From an uncultured Acetatifactor sp. (GTDB lineage: Bacteria > Bacillota > Clostridia > Lachnospirales > Lachnospiraceae), in contig CATKYJ010000029.1 of NCBI GenBank assembly GCA_949840885.1, forward strand, positions 1 to 57,981: a DNA stretch of 57,981 bases, given 5' to 3'. Of the stretch, positions 7,360-16,401 are shown piece by piece (position 1 is the stretch's first letter; the number at the start of each line of letters is the position of its first letter). The translations under genes and the position numbers were made by a program. Under the pieces are notes generated by a model. It ran no database searches. It had not been told where the DNA came from and saw nothing but the letters and a program-made list of their open reading frames with translations.

Positions 7360-8949
7360 TTACATGGAAACCATCCGCACCTCGCCGTCCTCTTTCACGA
7401 ATTTACAGTAGCGGTAGTCATTCTGGAGCGTCTTTGTCGCGTTGCGGATCACGATGGTCGTGTTAGGATATGCCTGCTCGTTGATGATCACCTCGCCCTG
7501 CTGCCTGTTCTCCATCATGGCCTGAAGCTCTTCTATACGCGCGCTGACTTTCTCCAGTTCGGCCGACTTTTCCTGTATAAGAGATACCACACTCCTCATA
7601 TACCTCAGCTGGCTCTCGTTGTACTTAAAGCCTTTTTTCTGCTTCTCCTTGAAATTGTCAAAGACCACCTGGGCCGCGTCCACGGTCTTTTTGCTCTCCT
7701 CCGCAGTCTTCTGGGCTCTGTCGTACTGAGACTTGATCAGGGGATCCACGCCCACCTCCAGCGTGGTGGCCGTGCTCATGCTGCCGCCTACGGTCTTGGC
7801 CGTGATGGAGTTCGCCGCCTGAACCAACCCCCCTAAAATAATGCCCCGCCTGCCGTCCACGCGCACATCCGTGCCCGCTGTCACCACGCAGTGCATGATG
7901 GCTTCCGACTCCAGATAGCCCCCTGTCACCACCCTGGCGTTCTCCAGGAACTTCACCATGATATTGCCGCCGGCCCTTAAATATCCTTTTCCCATTCCGT
8001 TCATGCCCTTGGCAATGACGATATTGCCTCCGGCAATGACTCTGGCGCTTTCCACACCGCCGTTTATCACCACGTTCCCGCCGGCCTTTACCTCCATATT
8101 GGCAGTAACGCTGCCGGAAATCTCAATGCTTCCGTCATAATCAATATTCCCCGTGGATAAGTCCACATCTTTTACTTTATACACAGTGGACACCACCACC
8201 TTGCCGTCCAACAGGACTACGTGCCCGTCTACGTCTGAGGTGATAGAAAGCTTATCCTCGGAAAGCGTAATGTTCTTGCCGAATTTCAAAGTCTCTTTCT
8301 TCACGTCCCTGGGCTTGATCACGCCCCCGTATACATCGTGGCCTGCCTCCCCATACTGCTCCGGGACAATCTTTGCCAGTACATCTCCCACATGGCAGTG
8401 ATTGATATTGGTCAGCTTATAATAGTCCACTCTTCCGTCCTCCAGATGGGCGGGACGTTTGTTGTTGTCCGTGTTGAAACTGTACTCTATGCGCGCATCC
8501 TCCCCCTGTACCGGCTTGTCTCCTCTGGCCACCAGAATATCCGTACAGAAGATGCCGTCAGACCCGAAATGCTCCTGCATGGCTTCTTTCTTGATTCCAT
8601 AGACAATGTTCTTCCGGGCGACTTCCTTAAGGAACGCCTCCATGGTCAGTCTTCTGCCCGTCTCTGACGGCGGTATGAAGCGGGCGGTAGCCACCATGCC
8701 GTCTTTGCTCACGTTCAAGGTATATGTCTCGTCACAGGCAGGGCATTCGCCGCTGCCCAGATGGCAGACGCTGCCCGTGCCCATGCTGAATTCCATCTCA
8801 ACCTGTTTTCTGTCATATTTGATATTCTGTTCGTTCAGGTACTGCCAGACCTCGTCTAAGCGTACCTCCTCGCCGCTGCCGCTGGCATGGTGAAAAGCAA
8901 TGCCATACCCTCTTGAATCATTTACCAGCTGAAAGTAACCATTCTCCAT
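7360..8949 (-). CDS. FapA family (DUF342) protein
   Basis: A 529-residue protein of the FapA/DUF342 family. The N-terminal two thirds include a Gly-rich right-handed beta-helix (GGNVVINGGVESARVIAGG, then KGYLRAGGNIMVKF and RRGIILGGLVQAANSITAK). A coiled coil follows at about 385-460 (SQYDRAQKTAEESKK... SAELEKVSARIEELQ) and then a short beta tail. Members occur in flagellar or polar-organelle gene clusters of Firmicutes and Proteobacteria, and related beta-helix proteins control cell polarity and cytoskeletal assembly. The biochemical role is unsettled. It lies 19 bases after fliA, so it shares the fliA promoter. GAGGGAG precedes the ATG. Confidence 0.8.
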   Translation of the reverse strand: MENGYFQLVNDSRGYGIAFHHASGSGEEVRLDEVWQYLNEQNIKYDRKQVEMEFSMGTGSVCHLGSGECPACDETYTLNVSKDGMVATARFIPPSETGRRLTMEAFLKEVARKNIVYGIKKEAMQEHFGSDGIFCTDILVARGDKPVQGEDARIEYSFNTDNNKRPAHLEDGRVDYYKLTNINHCHVGDVLAKIVPEQYGEAGHDVYGGVIKPRDVKKETLKFGKNITLSEDKLSITSDVDGHVVLLDGKVVVSTVYKVKDVDLSTGNIDYDGSIEISGSVTANMEVKAGGNVVINGGVESARVIAGGNIVIAKGMNGMGKGYLRAGGNIMVKFLENARVVTGGYLESEAIMHCVVTAGTDVRVDGRRGIILGGLVQAANSITAKTVGGSMSTATTLEVGVDPLIKSQYDRAQKTAEESKKTVDAAQVVFDNFKEKQKKGFKYNESQLRYMRSVVSLIQEKSAELEKVSARIEELQAMMENRQQGEVIINEQAYPNTTIVIRNATKTLQNDYRYCKFVKEDGEVRMVSM

Positions 8950-8968
8950 ACCACAATCTCCCTCTTTT

Positions 8969-9742
8969 TTAATTGTCTGAAAGAATCCCCATGTAGTTCC
9001 CCATCTTTACTTTCATCTTTTTAAGCGCCCGGGTATGTAGCTGCGATACCCTGGACTCAGAAACCTCCAATATATTACTGATCTCCTTTAGTGTAAGTTC
9101 TTCGTAATAGTAAAGAGTGATTACTTTTTGCTCTTTTTCAGTCAAGAGCTGCAGCGCCTCCCCCAGGACTTTTGTCAGTTCCTCCCGTTCTACCCGCTCC
9201 TCCGGCGCTTCAAAATGGGAAGTGGTGTGTCTGCTGCCGTCATGGGCCACATCGCTGCCCTGCTGCATATATTCATCCAAAGATACCAGGCCCGTGATCT
9301 TCATTTGAGACTGCCAGTCCAGATATTCATCATCAGATATGCCCAGCCCTCTGGCGATTTCCTCATCCGTGGCAGCGTGCCCCTTGCTCTGCTCGATTTC
9401 CTTTATGACCGCCTCTATCTTCTTTTGTTTCTGCCGGATGGTTCTGGGAATCCAGTCCATCTTCCGGATCTGATCCAGAATGGCACCCCTGATCCGCAGA
9501 CTGGCATAAGTCTCGAATTTCACGTCCTTGAGACAGTCGAACTTGTCTATGGCATCGATCAGGCCGAAAATTCCATAGCTGACCAGATCCTCGTACTCCA
9601 CGTTGTAGCCCAGATACATGCTCAGCCTTCCGGCTACCACTTTTACCAGAGGAGCGTACTGCAGGATAATCGTCTCTCTGGTTTCCGGTGATTTCGTCTT
9701 CGCATATTCTTCTAAGAGTTTCTTTCTGCCAGCATCATCCAT
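8969..9742 (-). CDS. fliA: Flagellar sigma factor sigma-28 (FliA/SigD/WhiG family)
   Basis: The 257-residue group 3 sigma factor directs RNA polymerase to late flagellar and chemotaxis promoters. Region 2 contains NVEYEDLVSYGIFGLIDAID and KFETYASLRIRGAILDQIRK. Region 3 contains KIEAVIKEIEQSKGHAATDEEIARGLG, and region 4 contains the HTH LTLKEISNILEVSESRVSQLH. An anti-sigma FlgM gene is not in the window. A near-consensus promoter of its own lies 85-113 bases upstream (9827-9855), so it can be transcribed apart from the long operon. AAGGAG is 10 bases before the ATG. Confidence 0.95.
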   Translation of the reverse strand: MDDAGRKKLLEEYAKTKSPETRETIILQYAPLVKVVAGRLSMYLGYNVEYEDLVSYGIFGLIDAIDKFDCLKDVKFETYASLRIRGAILDQIRKMDWIPRTIRQKQKKIEAVIKEIEQSKGHAATDEEIARGLGISDDEYLDWQSQMKITGLVSLDEYMQQGSDVAHDGSRHTTSHFEAPEERVEREELTKVLGEALQLLTEKEQKVITLYYYEELTLKEISNILEVSESRVSQLHTRALKKMKVKMGNYMGILSDN

Positions 9743-9826
9743 GAAACCTTCGCTCCTTCTCTACCATATGAATGCTCTAATGCTCTTGTTCATTCTGAAC
9801 GCATTGCTGCTTCATTTATATCGCCA

Positions 9827-9855
9827 ATTATGCCAGACATCGCCTGACGCGTCAA
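9827..9855 (-). promoter_or_regulatory. Internal sigma-A promoter upstream of fliA
   Basis: Minus strand: -35 TTGACG (9850-9855), 17-bp spacer, extended -10 TGGCATAAT with CATAAT at 9827-9832. The -35 is overlapped by a perfect 10-bp palindrome, TGACGCGTCA (9845-9854), a possible operator. Confidence 0.75.
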
Positions 9856-9868
9856 GCAGATTTTTCTT

Positions 9869-10135
9869 TTATTCCTGTTCCTGCCCTGCCTCCTGCCCGG
9901 GATTCTCCGAATCTTTCTCGATGACTTCTCCCTCTTCCGCCCGCTTCTCCTCATTCTGCTTTTCAAAATATCCCAGGGTCCATATCAGTACATTTCCCAG
10001 AATATAAAACACCACCAGCACAACGAACAGGGCGATCAGCTGCGTGTTCACAGGATATTTTTTCAGATAGGTAATGATGCATGTCACTGCTCCGGCCGTC
10101 AGCATCAGAAGAAGCGGTATATTCTTCCTGTTCAT
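9869..10135 (-). CDS. Small two-TM protein of the flagellar operon
   Basis: An 88-residue protein with two predicted membrane helices, about 7-23 (PLLLMLTAGAVTCIITYL) and 31-54 (TQLIALFVVLVVFYILGNVLIW). Its cytoplasmic tail is acidic (EEKRAEEGEVIEKDSENPG). The family is seen between cheD and fliA in related flagellar operons, but I know no function. AGGGGAG lies 5 bases before the ATG. It lies 51 bases after cheD and its stop precedes the fliA promoter. Confidence 0.6.
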   Translation of the reverse strand: MNRKNIPLLLMLTAGAVTCIITYLKKYPVNTQLIALFVVLVVFYILGNVLIWTLGYFEKQNEEKRAEEGEVIEKDSENPGQEAGQEQE

Positions 10136-10186
10136 AGATGTCTCCCCTTATGAATGCTTCTCTTCATTATAAATGCACAACTTCAT

Positions 10187-10681
10187 TTATATGACTTTTT
10201 CCGGCTTTCCTACCGCACGGATATGGTAATCCCCTGTCTCAGGGTAAAAAATGACAGTCCTGCCATAATTTAACCCTGTATCCGCCGCCTGGATCGGAAT
10301 ATTCATCTGCTTCAGCTTAGCCCTGACTGCCTCCACATTCCGCTCTCCTACTTTTCCCACGGCGTTGGCACCTCCGCCCTGGAAATTGAACATATTGGCG
10401 CCCCCGGCGATCTTCGCCACCATGCGGATGCGCCTGGCCCCCAGCCTCTCCATCTGCCTGACCAGTTCCTCTATCCCGGAATCTGCGAATTTTGCGATAT
10501 TGTGCTGTCCGCCCGTAATCGCCTTACTATCCGGCAGCATGATATGTACCAGGCCGCCAATCTTCGTCATCGGATCCCTGATCGCAATCCCCACACAGGA
10601 GCCCAGCCCCAGAGTCATCACCCCATTGGGGCTCGTGCAGGTCTTCAGATCTGCTATTCCCACTTTAAATATCTCGCTCAT
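10187..10681 (-). CDS. cheD: Chemoreceptor glutamine deamidase CheD
   Basis: The 164-residue CheD deamidates or methylester-hydrolyses Gln/Glu side chains of chemoreceptors. Together with CheC it forms one of the three adaptation systems of the Bacillus type. Catalytic signatures are intact: LGLGSCVGIAIRD with the nucleophile Cys (about residue 29) and LVHIMLPDS with the catalytic His. The Asn/Gly-rich FNFQGGGANAVGKVGERNVE and TGLNYGRTV follow. It is co-transcribed with cheC, 56 bases downstream. AGGGGAAA precedes the ATG. Confidence 0.95.
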   Translation of the reverse strand: MSEIFKVGIADLKTCTSPNGVMTLGLGSCVGIAIRDPMTKIGGLVHIMLPDSKAITGGQHNIAKFADSGIEELVRQMERLGARRIRMVAKIAGGANMFNFQGGGANAVGKVGERNVEAVRAKLKQMNIPIQAADTGLNYGRTVIFYPETGDYHIRAVGKPEKVI

Positions 10682-10737
10682 GAGCCATTTCCCCTTTTTA
10701 TCCGTTATTTTTGCTTTCCACGGAGAAAAATAAGAAT

Positions 10738-11358
10738 CTACATAGGTACACCCAACGCTGTCAGTATCTTCTCATAGGATTCCAGATCCGGAATCAATAT
10801 GAAATATCCGTCCAGCTGCACCTCGTCATAGAACTGGGACTGGATCAGCAGAATCTTATCCCCGTAAATGCCGAACTGGATCGCCGGGACACTGAGAATG
10901 GCTCCTGCCATGTCAATGGTCACAGCCGGCGGCGATGGGAACACTTTCATATTCGTCATGGTGGACAGGGAATTCAGATAAGCCCCGGTAATGATATTCC
11001 CCACTTCCTGCATGGCCGACAGACCCATCTCCTCAAATTCCATTCCCTCCGGAAGCATTCCCCCGGTAATCTTGGCTATAAGATGTCTGGCACTGCTCTC
11101 CTCCACCATGAACATCATATATCCCGTGATATCCCCCTCCACGGCCAGAAGCACCGCTGCCATGATCTGCTCCTCGCCACCCATCAGTTCTCCCACCTCG
11201 GAGAATTCCAGCAGTCTGACCTGGGGAACTTTCATGTCCACCTTGCACTGAAGCATCTGGGACAGCGCCGTCATGGCATTGCCGGCACCAATATTACCGA
11301 TCTCTTTCAACACATCGTAATATTGCTCGGAAACATGATCCAAACTGATATCTTTCAT
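10738..11358 (-). CDS. cheC: CheY-P phosphatase CheC
   Basis: A 206-residue protein that dephosphorylates CheY-P and regulates CheD. Both phosphatase centres of the D/S-x3-E-x2-N-x22-P form are present: YDVLKEIGNIGAGNA with a Pro 23 residues after the Asn, and LSAMQEVGNIITGAY followed by SPP. The two-fold pseudo-repeat fold is therefore complete. In related operons cheB, cheA and cheW stand between the PilZ gene and cheC; here only 41 bases separate them, containing a small CCCGC-N4-GCGGG hairpin (11372-11385). GGGGG is 7 bases before the ATG. Confidence 0.95.
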   Translation of the reverse strand: MKDISLDHVSEQYYDVLKEIGNIGAGNAMTALSQMLQCKVDMKVPQVRLLEFSEVGELMGGEEQIMAAVLLAVEGDITGYMMFMVEESSARHLIAKITGGMLPEGMEFEEMGLSAMQEVGNIITGAYLNSLSTMTNMKVFPSPPAVTIDMAGAILSVPAIQFGIYGDKILLIQSQFYDEVQLDGYFILIPDLESYEKILTALGVPM

Positions 11359-11399
11359 ACAATACCCCCGTTCCCGCTTTGGCGGGCACTCATTGAAAA

Positions 11400-12137
11400 T
11401 TATGATTCGGAACTAAACTTCTGCTTCTGCCTGCTCTTGCGTTCTTCCTCAAAGATGTACTTGATGATTTCCTCTCTTTCCGAGGGATCTATATCATAAT
11501 ACTGAACCCTGTGCTCATAAGTGCCCGGGCGGTTATCCAGCTCTATGCAGCTGATCACTCTGCAGATCACCTCGTACTTCTTGTGTTCCCCGCCGTTCAT
11601 CAGATGGTAACTGCAGTACATAAGGCTGTCCTGCTCAAAAGCATGGGTGGACACAAACCGAAGCCCACCGCCGCTGATATCCACGATGACGCTCTCTTTC
11701 AGGGGAAGATCGCTCTTCAGGGAGTAGGGCATCCTGCTCTCCACAGTCTGTACCTCATCCTCCCCCAGAGCTCTGGCATGCATTTCCAACGCACAGCGCA
11801 GACGGTAGAATTCGCGCCGCTGGTACTTGCGCAGATTGCTGGTCATCTCCACCAAAAGCAGATAGGAATTGCTGCTCTTATAGCGGTCAATAACCCTGCC
11901 AAGGCACTGGAACAGGCCGCTGGATCCATAGAAAATCATATCGTACTCGCTGTCTATGGGAAGCAGAATCAATTTCGTCTTCTCCATAGGCATCGTAATC
12001 TCGATAGTATCCTCAGACTGAATTTCCGTCACCTCACTATGGTATACCTTTGACGCGTTCCCCTGCTTTTCCTCTCCCTCATGGGACACAACCTGCAGTT
12101 CAATCTTATCTCCGATGGATATAAATTTGGAAAACAT
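11400..12137 (-). CDS. PilZ-domain flagellar brake protein (YcgR/MotI-like)
   Basis: A 245-residue protein with an N-terminal YcgR-type beta domain (about 1-100) and a C-terminal PilZ domain. The c-di-GMP binding residues are intact: the RxxxR element QRREFYR (Arg108 and Arg112, counted from the chosen start) and DISGGG starting at Asp153. Proteins of this kind bind MotA or the rotor when c-di-GMP is high and slow the motor. The frame opens at a GTG (12146), but the ATG at 12137 is chosen because AGGTGG precedes it by 6 bases. It lies 27 bases after flhG. Confidence 0.88.
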   Translation of the reverse strand: MFSKFISIGDKIELQVVSHEGEEKQGNASKVYHSEVTEIQSEDTIEITMPMEKTKLILLPIDSEYDMIFYGSSGLFQCLGRVIDRYKSSNSYLLLVEMTSNLRKYQRREFYRLRCALEMHARALGEDEVQTVESRMPYSLKSDLPLKESVIVDISGGGLRFVSTHAFEQDSLMYCSYHLMNGGEHKKYEVICRVISCIELDNRPGTYEHRVQYYDIDPSEREEIIKYIFEEERKSRQKQKFSSES

Positions 12138-12164
12138 AACAACCACCTGCCTTTATTATTCATT

Positions 12165-13040
12165 TTACCGTTTTCTGGTAATAATATTTGAAAAGAATGC
12201 TACCATACCTCTCTTGGGCTGCCTCTGAGTCTCCTCTTTATCCAGAAGCCTTGCGGCAATGCGCTCATATGCCGCCGTGGACTTTGCCCCGGGATTGTGC
12301 AGGGACACCGGAACCTGCTGCATCACCGACTTGGACAGCTGGGAGTCCTCCGGCACAAAACCCAGATAAGTCATCGGCACTTTCAGATACCGCTCGATCA
12401 CCGCATTCAGCTTGTTGAAAAGGATCTGCCCCTCCGTCTCTTTCTCCACCCTGTTGGCAATCAGCTTCACTTTCATGGTATCCGCACTGAATCTGGGATG
12501 CCGGTAGAGCGCTTTCACCAGGGAATAGGAGTCCGTGATGGATGTGGGCTCCGGCGTGGTCACCAGCAGAATCTCACCGCTGGCCACCAGAAATTCCAGC
12601 ACCGCATCCGAAATGCCCGCCCCTGTGTCCACAATGATGATATCCGCAATGCTGTCCAGCTGAACCAGGTTCTGAATGATATAATTCAGATAATCCCGGC
12701 TTAGATTAGACATCCCTACAATGCCGCTTCCTCCGGAGATAAAACCCACCTCCATGGGGCCCCATGTGATGATATCCTGAATGCTTTTCCCTTTGTAGAT
12801 CAGATCACAGAGATTATACTCCGGGACTGCCCCGAACATGATTTCTATATTCGCAAGGCCGAAATCCGCATCCAGAATGATGACGCGCTTCCCCATTTTC
12901 CTGAACTGGATGGCCAGGTTGATAGAGGTATTGGACTTGCCCACGCCGCCTTTGCCGCTGGTGACAGCGATGACACGGGCCAGTGGTTTCGGCTGCTGTT
13001 TATCTGCCTTTAGGATTCGTAATTGTTCTGCCTGATCCAT
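12165..13040 (-). CDS. flhG: Flagellar number regulator FlhG (MinD-like ATPase, YlxH)
   Basis: The 291-residue P-loop ATPase of the MinD/ParA group controls number and placement of flagella with FlhF. The deviant Walker A TSGKGGVGKSNT is at residues 27-38 with both lysines (30 and 35). Switch and Walker B elements follow as VIILDADFGLANIEIMF and DIIIVDTGAGISDAVL. A C-terminal membrane-targeting segment may be formed by the basic tail MVAFFSNIITRKR. The gene follows flhF by 30 bases. Confidence 0.94.
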   Translation of the reverse strand: MDQAEQLRILKADKQQPKPLARVIAVTSGKGGVGKSNTSINLAIQFRKMGKRVIILDADFGLANIEIMFGAVPEYNLCDLIYKGKSIQDIITWGPMEVGFISGGSGIVGMSNLSRDYLNYIIQNLVQLDSIADIIIVDTGAGISDAVLEFLVASGEILLVTTPEPTSITDSYSLVKALYRHPRFSADTMKVKLIANRVEKETEGQILFNKLNAVIERYLKVPMTYLGFVPEDSQLSKSVMQQVPVSLHNPGAKSTAAYERIAARLLDKEETQRQPKRGMVAFFSNIITRKR

Positions 13041-13070
13041 CTCCTGCCTCCTTGCGTGCCTTTTCTTTCG

Positions 13071-14327
13071 TCATCCCCCTCGCTCCTGCTTCTTGCTTAA
13101 TATCTGCTTCACAGTCTTCTGGGGGTTGAACACCTCGATATCATTGGGCACGTTCTGCCCATATGTCACAAAAGCGATTGGGTTGTCCGTATAAAGCTTT
13201 AGGTTCAAAAGATTCCCCTGTACATCCGTCTCGTCCAATTTCGTGAATATCAGCTGGTAGTCTGCAATCTGGTTGTAGCGGGATACGATCTTCAAAAGAT
13301 CCCGGTACTTGGTAGTGGCGGAAAGCACCAAAAAGACCTGACAGTCCCCTGCCTCGCGTACCACCTCCACCAGATTCTTCATGTGGCCAAGCTGTTCCTC
13401 ATTCTGATGGGAATGTCCCGCAGTGTCCACAAATATATAGTCATAATCGTCAAACTCCTGAATTGCCTCTTTTGCCTCGTCCTCCGAATAAATGACCCGA
13501 AAGGGCACCTCCAGTATATTGGCATAGGTGCGCAACTGATCCACTGCGGCAATCCGATAGGTGTCCGCTGTCAAAAGCGCCACTTTCCGCTTTTCCTCCA
13601 CCACATAGTTGCTGGCAATCTTGGCTATGGTAGTAGTCTTTCCCACTCCCGTGGGCCCCATGAAAACCACGATCCTGGGATGCCCCTCCGCCCAGGTGAT
13701 TCCCTCCGCCCTGCCGAACTTCAGAACCATCTTCTGGTACACATTTCCCAGAATATAGTCAAAGGGAAGATTTGACTGCCCCGACACGTCCACCTCGTCC
13801 ACGATCTGGTTGGCATACTTTTCGTCCACTTCGCTCTCCAGCATGGTATTGTAGAGAAGTTTCATAAAGCGCTGCTGCTGCGTAACCTCCTCTTTTTCTT
13901 CAGCCTCCTCCTGCACGTCTTCCTCTGTCCCCTGCTCATCCTCCTCTAAGAGCTCCCTGCGCTCAGACTCGCTTTGTTGAAAACGGCTTACCAGAAGATT
14001 CTGGAGATTGTCAAGCTTCTTCTCGATAGATACCCTGTCTTCCTCCTCTGCCTTAAGAGCCCCTCTTTGGCCTGCCAGAGTGCGGCCACCCTGGAGCACA
14101 TTGCCCCGCGCCGCCCTTTCGCTTGTCTCGCTCCGCGCGAATGTTTTGGTGTCCTTTTCTTCCTCCAGCGCCACCGTCACTTCCATGACTCTGGGCTGAA
14201 ATATGGCCAGCAGCCCCTTTCGCTTCACTGTCTTCACGTTCATGATGACAACGCCGGCTCCCAGTTCTTTTTTGGCAGCCTCCACGGCCTCTTCTTCCGT
14301 TTTCCCCAAAAACTTCTTGATAATCAT
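13071..14327 (-). CDS. flhF: Flagellar SRP-type GTPase FlhF
   Basis: A 418-residue SRP-family GTPase that marks the site of flagellum assembly and recruits the first basal-body protein. It has a B domain (1-60) and a charged variable linker (about 60-155, Glu-rich). The NG domain follows, with P-loop GPTGVGKTTT at 224-233, DYIFVDTAGHSHQN and the guanine-specificity element FTKLDETD. Its ATG begins one base after the flhA stop codon, indicating coupled translation. Confidence 0.95.
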   Translation of the reverse strand: MIIKKFLGKTEEEAVEAAKKELGAGVVIMNVKTVKRKGLLAIFQPRVMEVTVALEEEKDTKTFARSETSERAARGNVLQGGRTLAGQRGALKAEEEDRVSIEKKLDNLQNLLVSRFQQSESERRELLEEDEQGTEEDVQEEAEEKEEVTQQQRFMKLLYNTMLESEVDEKYANQIVDEVDVSGQSNLPFDYILGNVYQKMVLKFGRAEGITWAEGHPRIVVFMGPTGVGKTTTIAKIASNYVVEEKRKVALLTADTYRIAAVDQLRTYANILEVPFRVIYSEDEAKEAIQEFDDYDYIFVDTAGHSHQNEEQLGHMKNLVEVVREAGDCQVFLVLSATTKYRDLLKIVSRYNQIADYQLIFTKLDETDVQGNLLNLKLYTDNPIAFVTYGQNVPNDIEVFNPQKTVKQILSKKQERGG

Positions 14328-14328
14328 T

Positions 14329-16374
14329 TTATGCTGTCACCATCCCCACAGACTGTAATTCTACATTTGTCTCGACTTCATTATATGATACGACTACCAG
14401 TTCCCTGAAATAATCTTCCGTCAGTCTCTTGAAATACATGCGCACAATGGGTGAGGTGATCACAATGGGATTCTTTCCGAGATTCTCCAGCTTCTGAACC
14501 TCCTTGCCCACGGAATCGATAATCGCCCTGGATCTGCTTGGATCCAGATTCAGGAAAGCTCCATTTTCCGTCTGCTTCACACTGCCCATGATCTCCTGCT
14601 CCACTTTTGGATCCAAAGTAACCACATTGGTGGTCTCGTGGGGCGGGAAATACTTTGTGGAGATGGCCCGCTTCAGGCTCTGTCTCACATACTCTGTCAA
14701 AATATCCGTATCCCTGGTAGCCGGCGCATAATCGGCCAGCGTCTCCATAATGGTCAGCAGATCCCTGATGGAGATGCCCTCCTTTAGGAGGTTTTGCAGG
14801 ACTTTTTGGATCTCGCCCAGTCCTAAAAGCTTGGGCACCAATTCCTCCACCAGCGATGGGTTGGTCTCCCTCATGTTGTTCACCAGATTCTGGACATCCT
14901 GCCTGCTCAGCAGCTCATCAATATGTTGTCTGATGATCTCTGTCAGGTGGGTGGCAATGATGGAAGGCGGATCCACCACGGTATAACCAAGGCTCTCGGC
15001 GCGCTCCCTCTGCCCCTCCGTGATCCAGATGGCCGGCAGATGGAAAGAGGGTTCAAAGGTAGGGATACCCGTGATTTCCTCCTCCACATAACCTGGGTTC
15101 ATGGCCATGTAATGGTCAAAGAGGATCTCTCCCTCGCTGACCTGTATACCCTTGATCTTGATAATATACTGATTGGGGTTCAGCTGAATATTGTCCCGCA
15201 GACGGATGATGGGAACCACGGTACCAAGTTCCAGTGCGATCTGTCTTCGGATCATGACCACGCGGTCCAGCAGGTCTCCGCCCTGGTTCACATCGGCCAG
15301 GGGAATGATTCCATAGCCGAATTCCAGTTCGATGGGGTCTACCTGCAGGAGGCTGGCCACATTCTCCGGCTGGCGCATCTCCTCCGCGGCCGTCTCATCG
15401 CTGTCCACCTCCCGTTCGATGGCCTGTGTCTCCAGATTGGCGGCTATTATCCTGCCGCCTACTATAAATACCAGGCCCAGTCCCATGAATAGGATGGTGT
15501 TCAAGTCTGTAAATACGGCCAGAAAGGCCAGCGTTCCGCCCACCATATACATGACTTTCGGGATACCGAAAAGCTGTTTGACAATAGCCGGTCCGAACTC
15601 TGACTCCTTGCTTCCCTTTGTGACCAGTACACCTGTGGACAGTGAGATGAGCAGAGAGGGAATCTGGCTCACCAAGCCATCACCAATGGTAAGAATGCCG
15701 TAATTGTCCAGCGCGGTCATTACATCCATGTTATTTCGCAGCACTCCCATGGCAATGCCGCCTATCAGATTGATGACTGTCAACAACAAGCCAGCGATGG
15801 CGTCTCCTTTTACATACTTCACAGCACCGTCCATGGAACCGAAGAAGCTGGACTCCAGCTGAATCTTCTCCCGCCTCTCCTTGGCTTCCCTGTCATCAAT
15901 GGTGCCGGTGTTCAAGTCCGCGTCAATAGCCATCTGCTTACCAGGCATGGCATCCAGCGTGAATCTGGCAGTGACCTCAGCCACACGCTCGGAACCTTTG
16001 TTGATGACCAGGAACTGGATCATGATTAAAATGATAAAGACGATGGCACCGATAATCAGATCGCCGCCGCCTACGAACTCTCCGAAAGTGAGCACTACGT
16101 TTCCGGAAGTACCGGTCCTCAGGATCAATCTTGTGGAGGACACGTTCATGGCTATCCGGAAAATGGTGGTAAACAAAAGAATTGTAGGGAAGTAGGACAT
16201 GTCCAGCACTTCCTTGATGAACATACAGGCAAAGAGGATGGTAAAAGCCACCGCAATGTTGAACGCCATAAACACATCCAAAATGCCTGCCGGAAGCGGC
16301 ACGATGAACATCATGAACGCTACCAACACATAGATAGCTATCATGACATCTGTCCTTGCCATTTTATCACTCAT
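14329..16374 (-). CDS. flhA: Flagellar type III export gate protein FlhA
   Basis: The 681-residue FlhA forms the nonameric export gate. The N-terminal half carries eight membrane helices and the conserved cytoplasmic FHIPEP loop region (VSQIPSLLISLSTGVLVTK, RFTLDAMPGKQMAIDADL). The C-terminal half (from about 345) is the cytosolic ring that receives substrate-chaperone complexes. It lies 27 bases after flhB and abuts flhF. AAAGGAG precedes the ATG. Confidence 0.97.
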   Translation of the reverse strand: MSDKMARTDVMIAIYVLVAFMMFIVPLPAGILDVFMAFNIAVAFTILFACMFIKEVLDMSYFPTILLFTTIFRIAMNVSSTRLILRTGTSGNVVLTFGEFVGGGDLIIGAIVFIILIMIQFLVINKGSERVAEVTARFTLDAMPGKQMAIDADLNTGTIDDREAKERREKIQLESSFFGSMDGAVKYVKGDAIAGLLLTVINLIGGIAMGVLRNNMDVMTALDNYGILTIGDGLVSQIPSLLISLSTGVLVTKGSKESEFGPAIVKQLFGIPKVMYMVGGTLAFLAVFTDLNTILFMGLGLVFIVGGRIIAANLETQAIEREVDSDETAAEEMRQPENVASLLQVDPIELEFGYGIIPLADVNQGGDLLDRVVMIRRQIALELGTVVPIIRLRDNIQLNPNQYIIKIKGIQVSEGEILFDHYMAMNPGYVEEEITGIPTFEPSFHLPAIWITEGQRERAESLGYTVVDPPSIIATHLTEIIRQHIDELLSRQDVQNLVNNMRETNPSLVEELVPKLLGLGEIQKVLQNLLKEGISIRDLLTIMETLADYAPATRDTDILTEYVRQSLKRAISTKYFPPHETTNVVTLDPKVEQEIMGSVKQTENGAFLNLDPSRSRAIIDSVGKEVQKLENLGKNPIVITSPIVRMYFKRLTEDYFRELVVVSYNEVETNVELQSVGMVTA

Positions 16375-16401
16375 GCTGTCATCTCCTTTCCCTTAATATT
16401 C

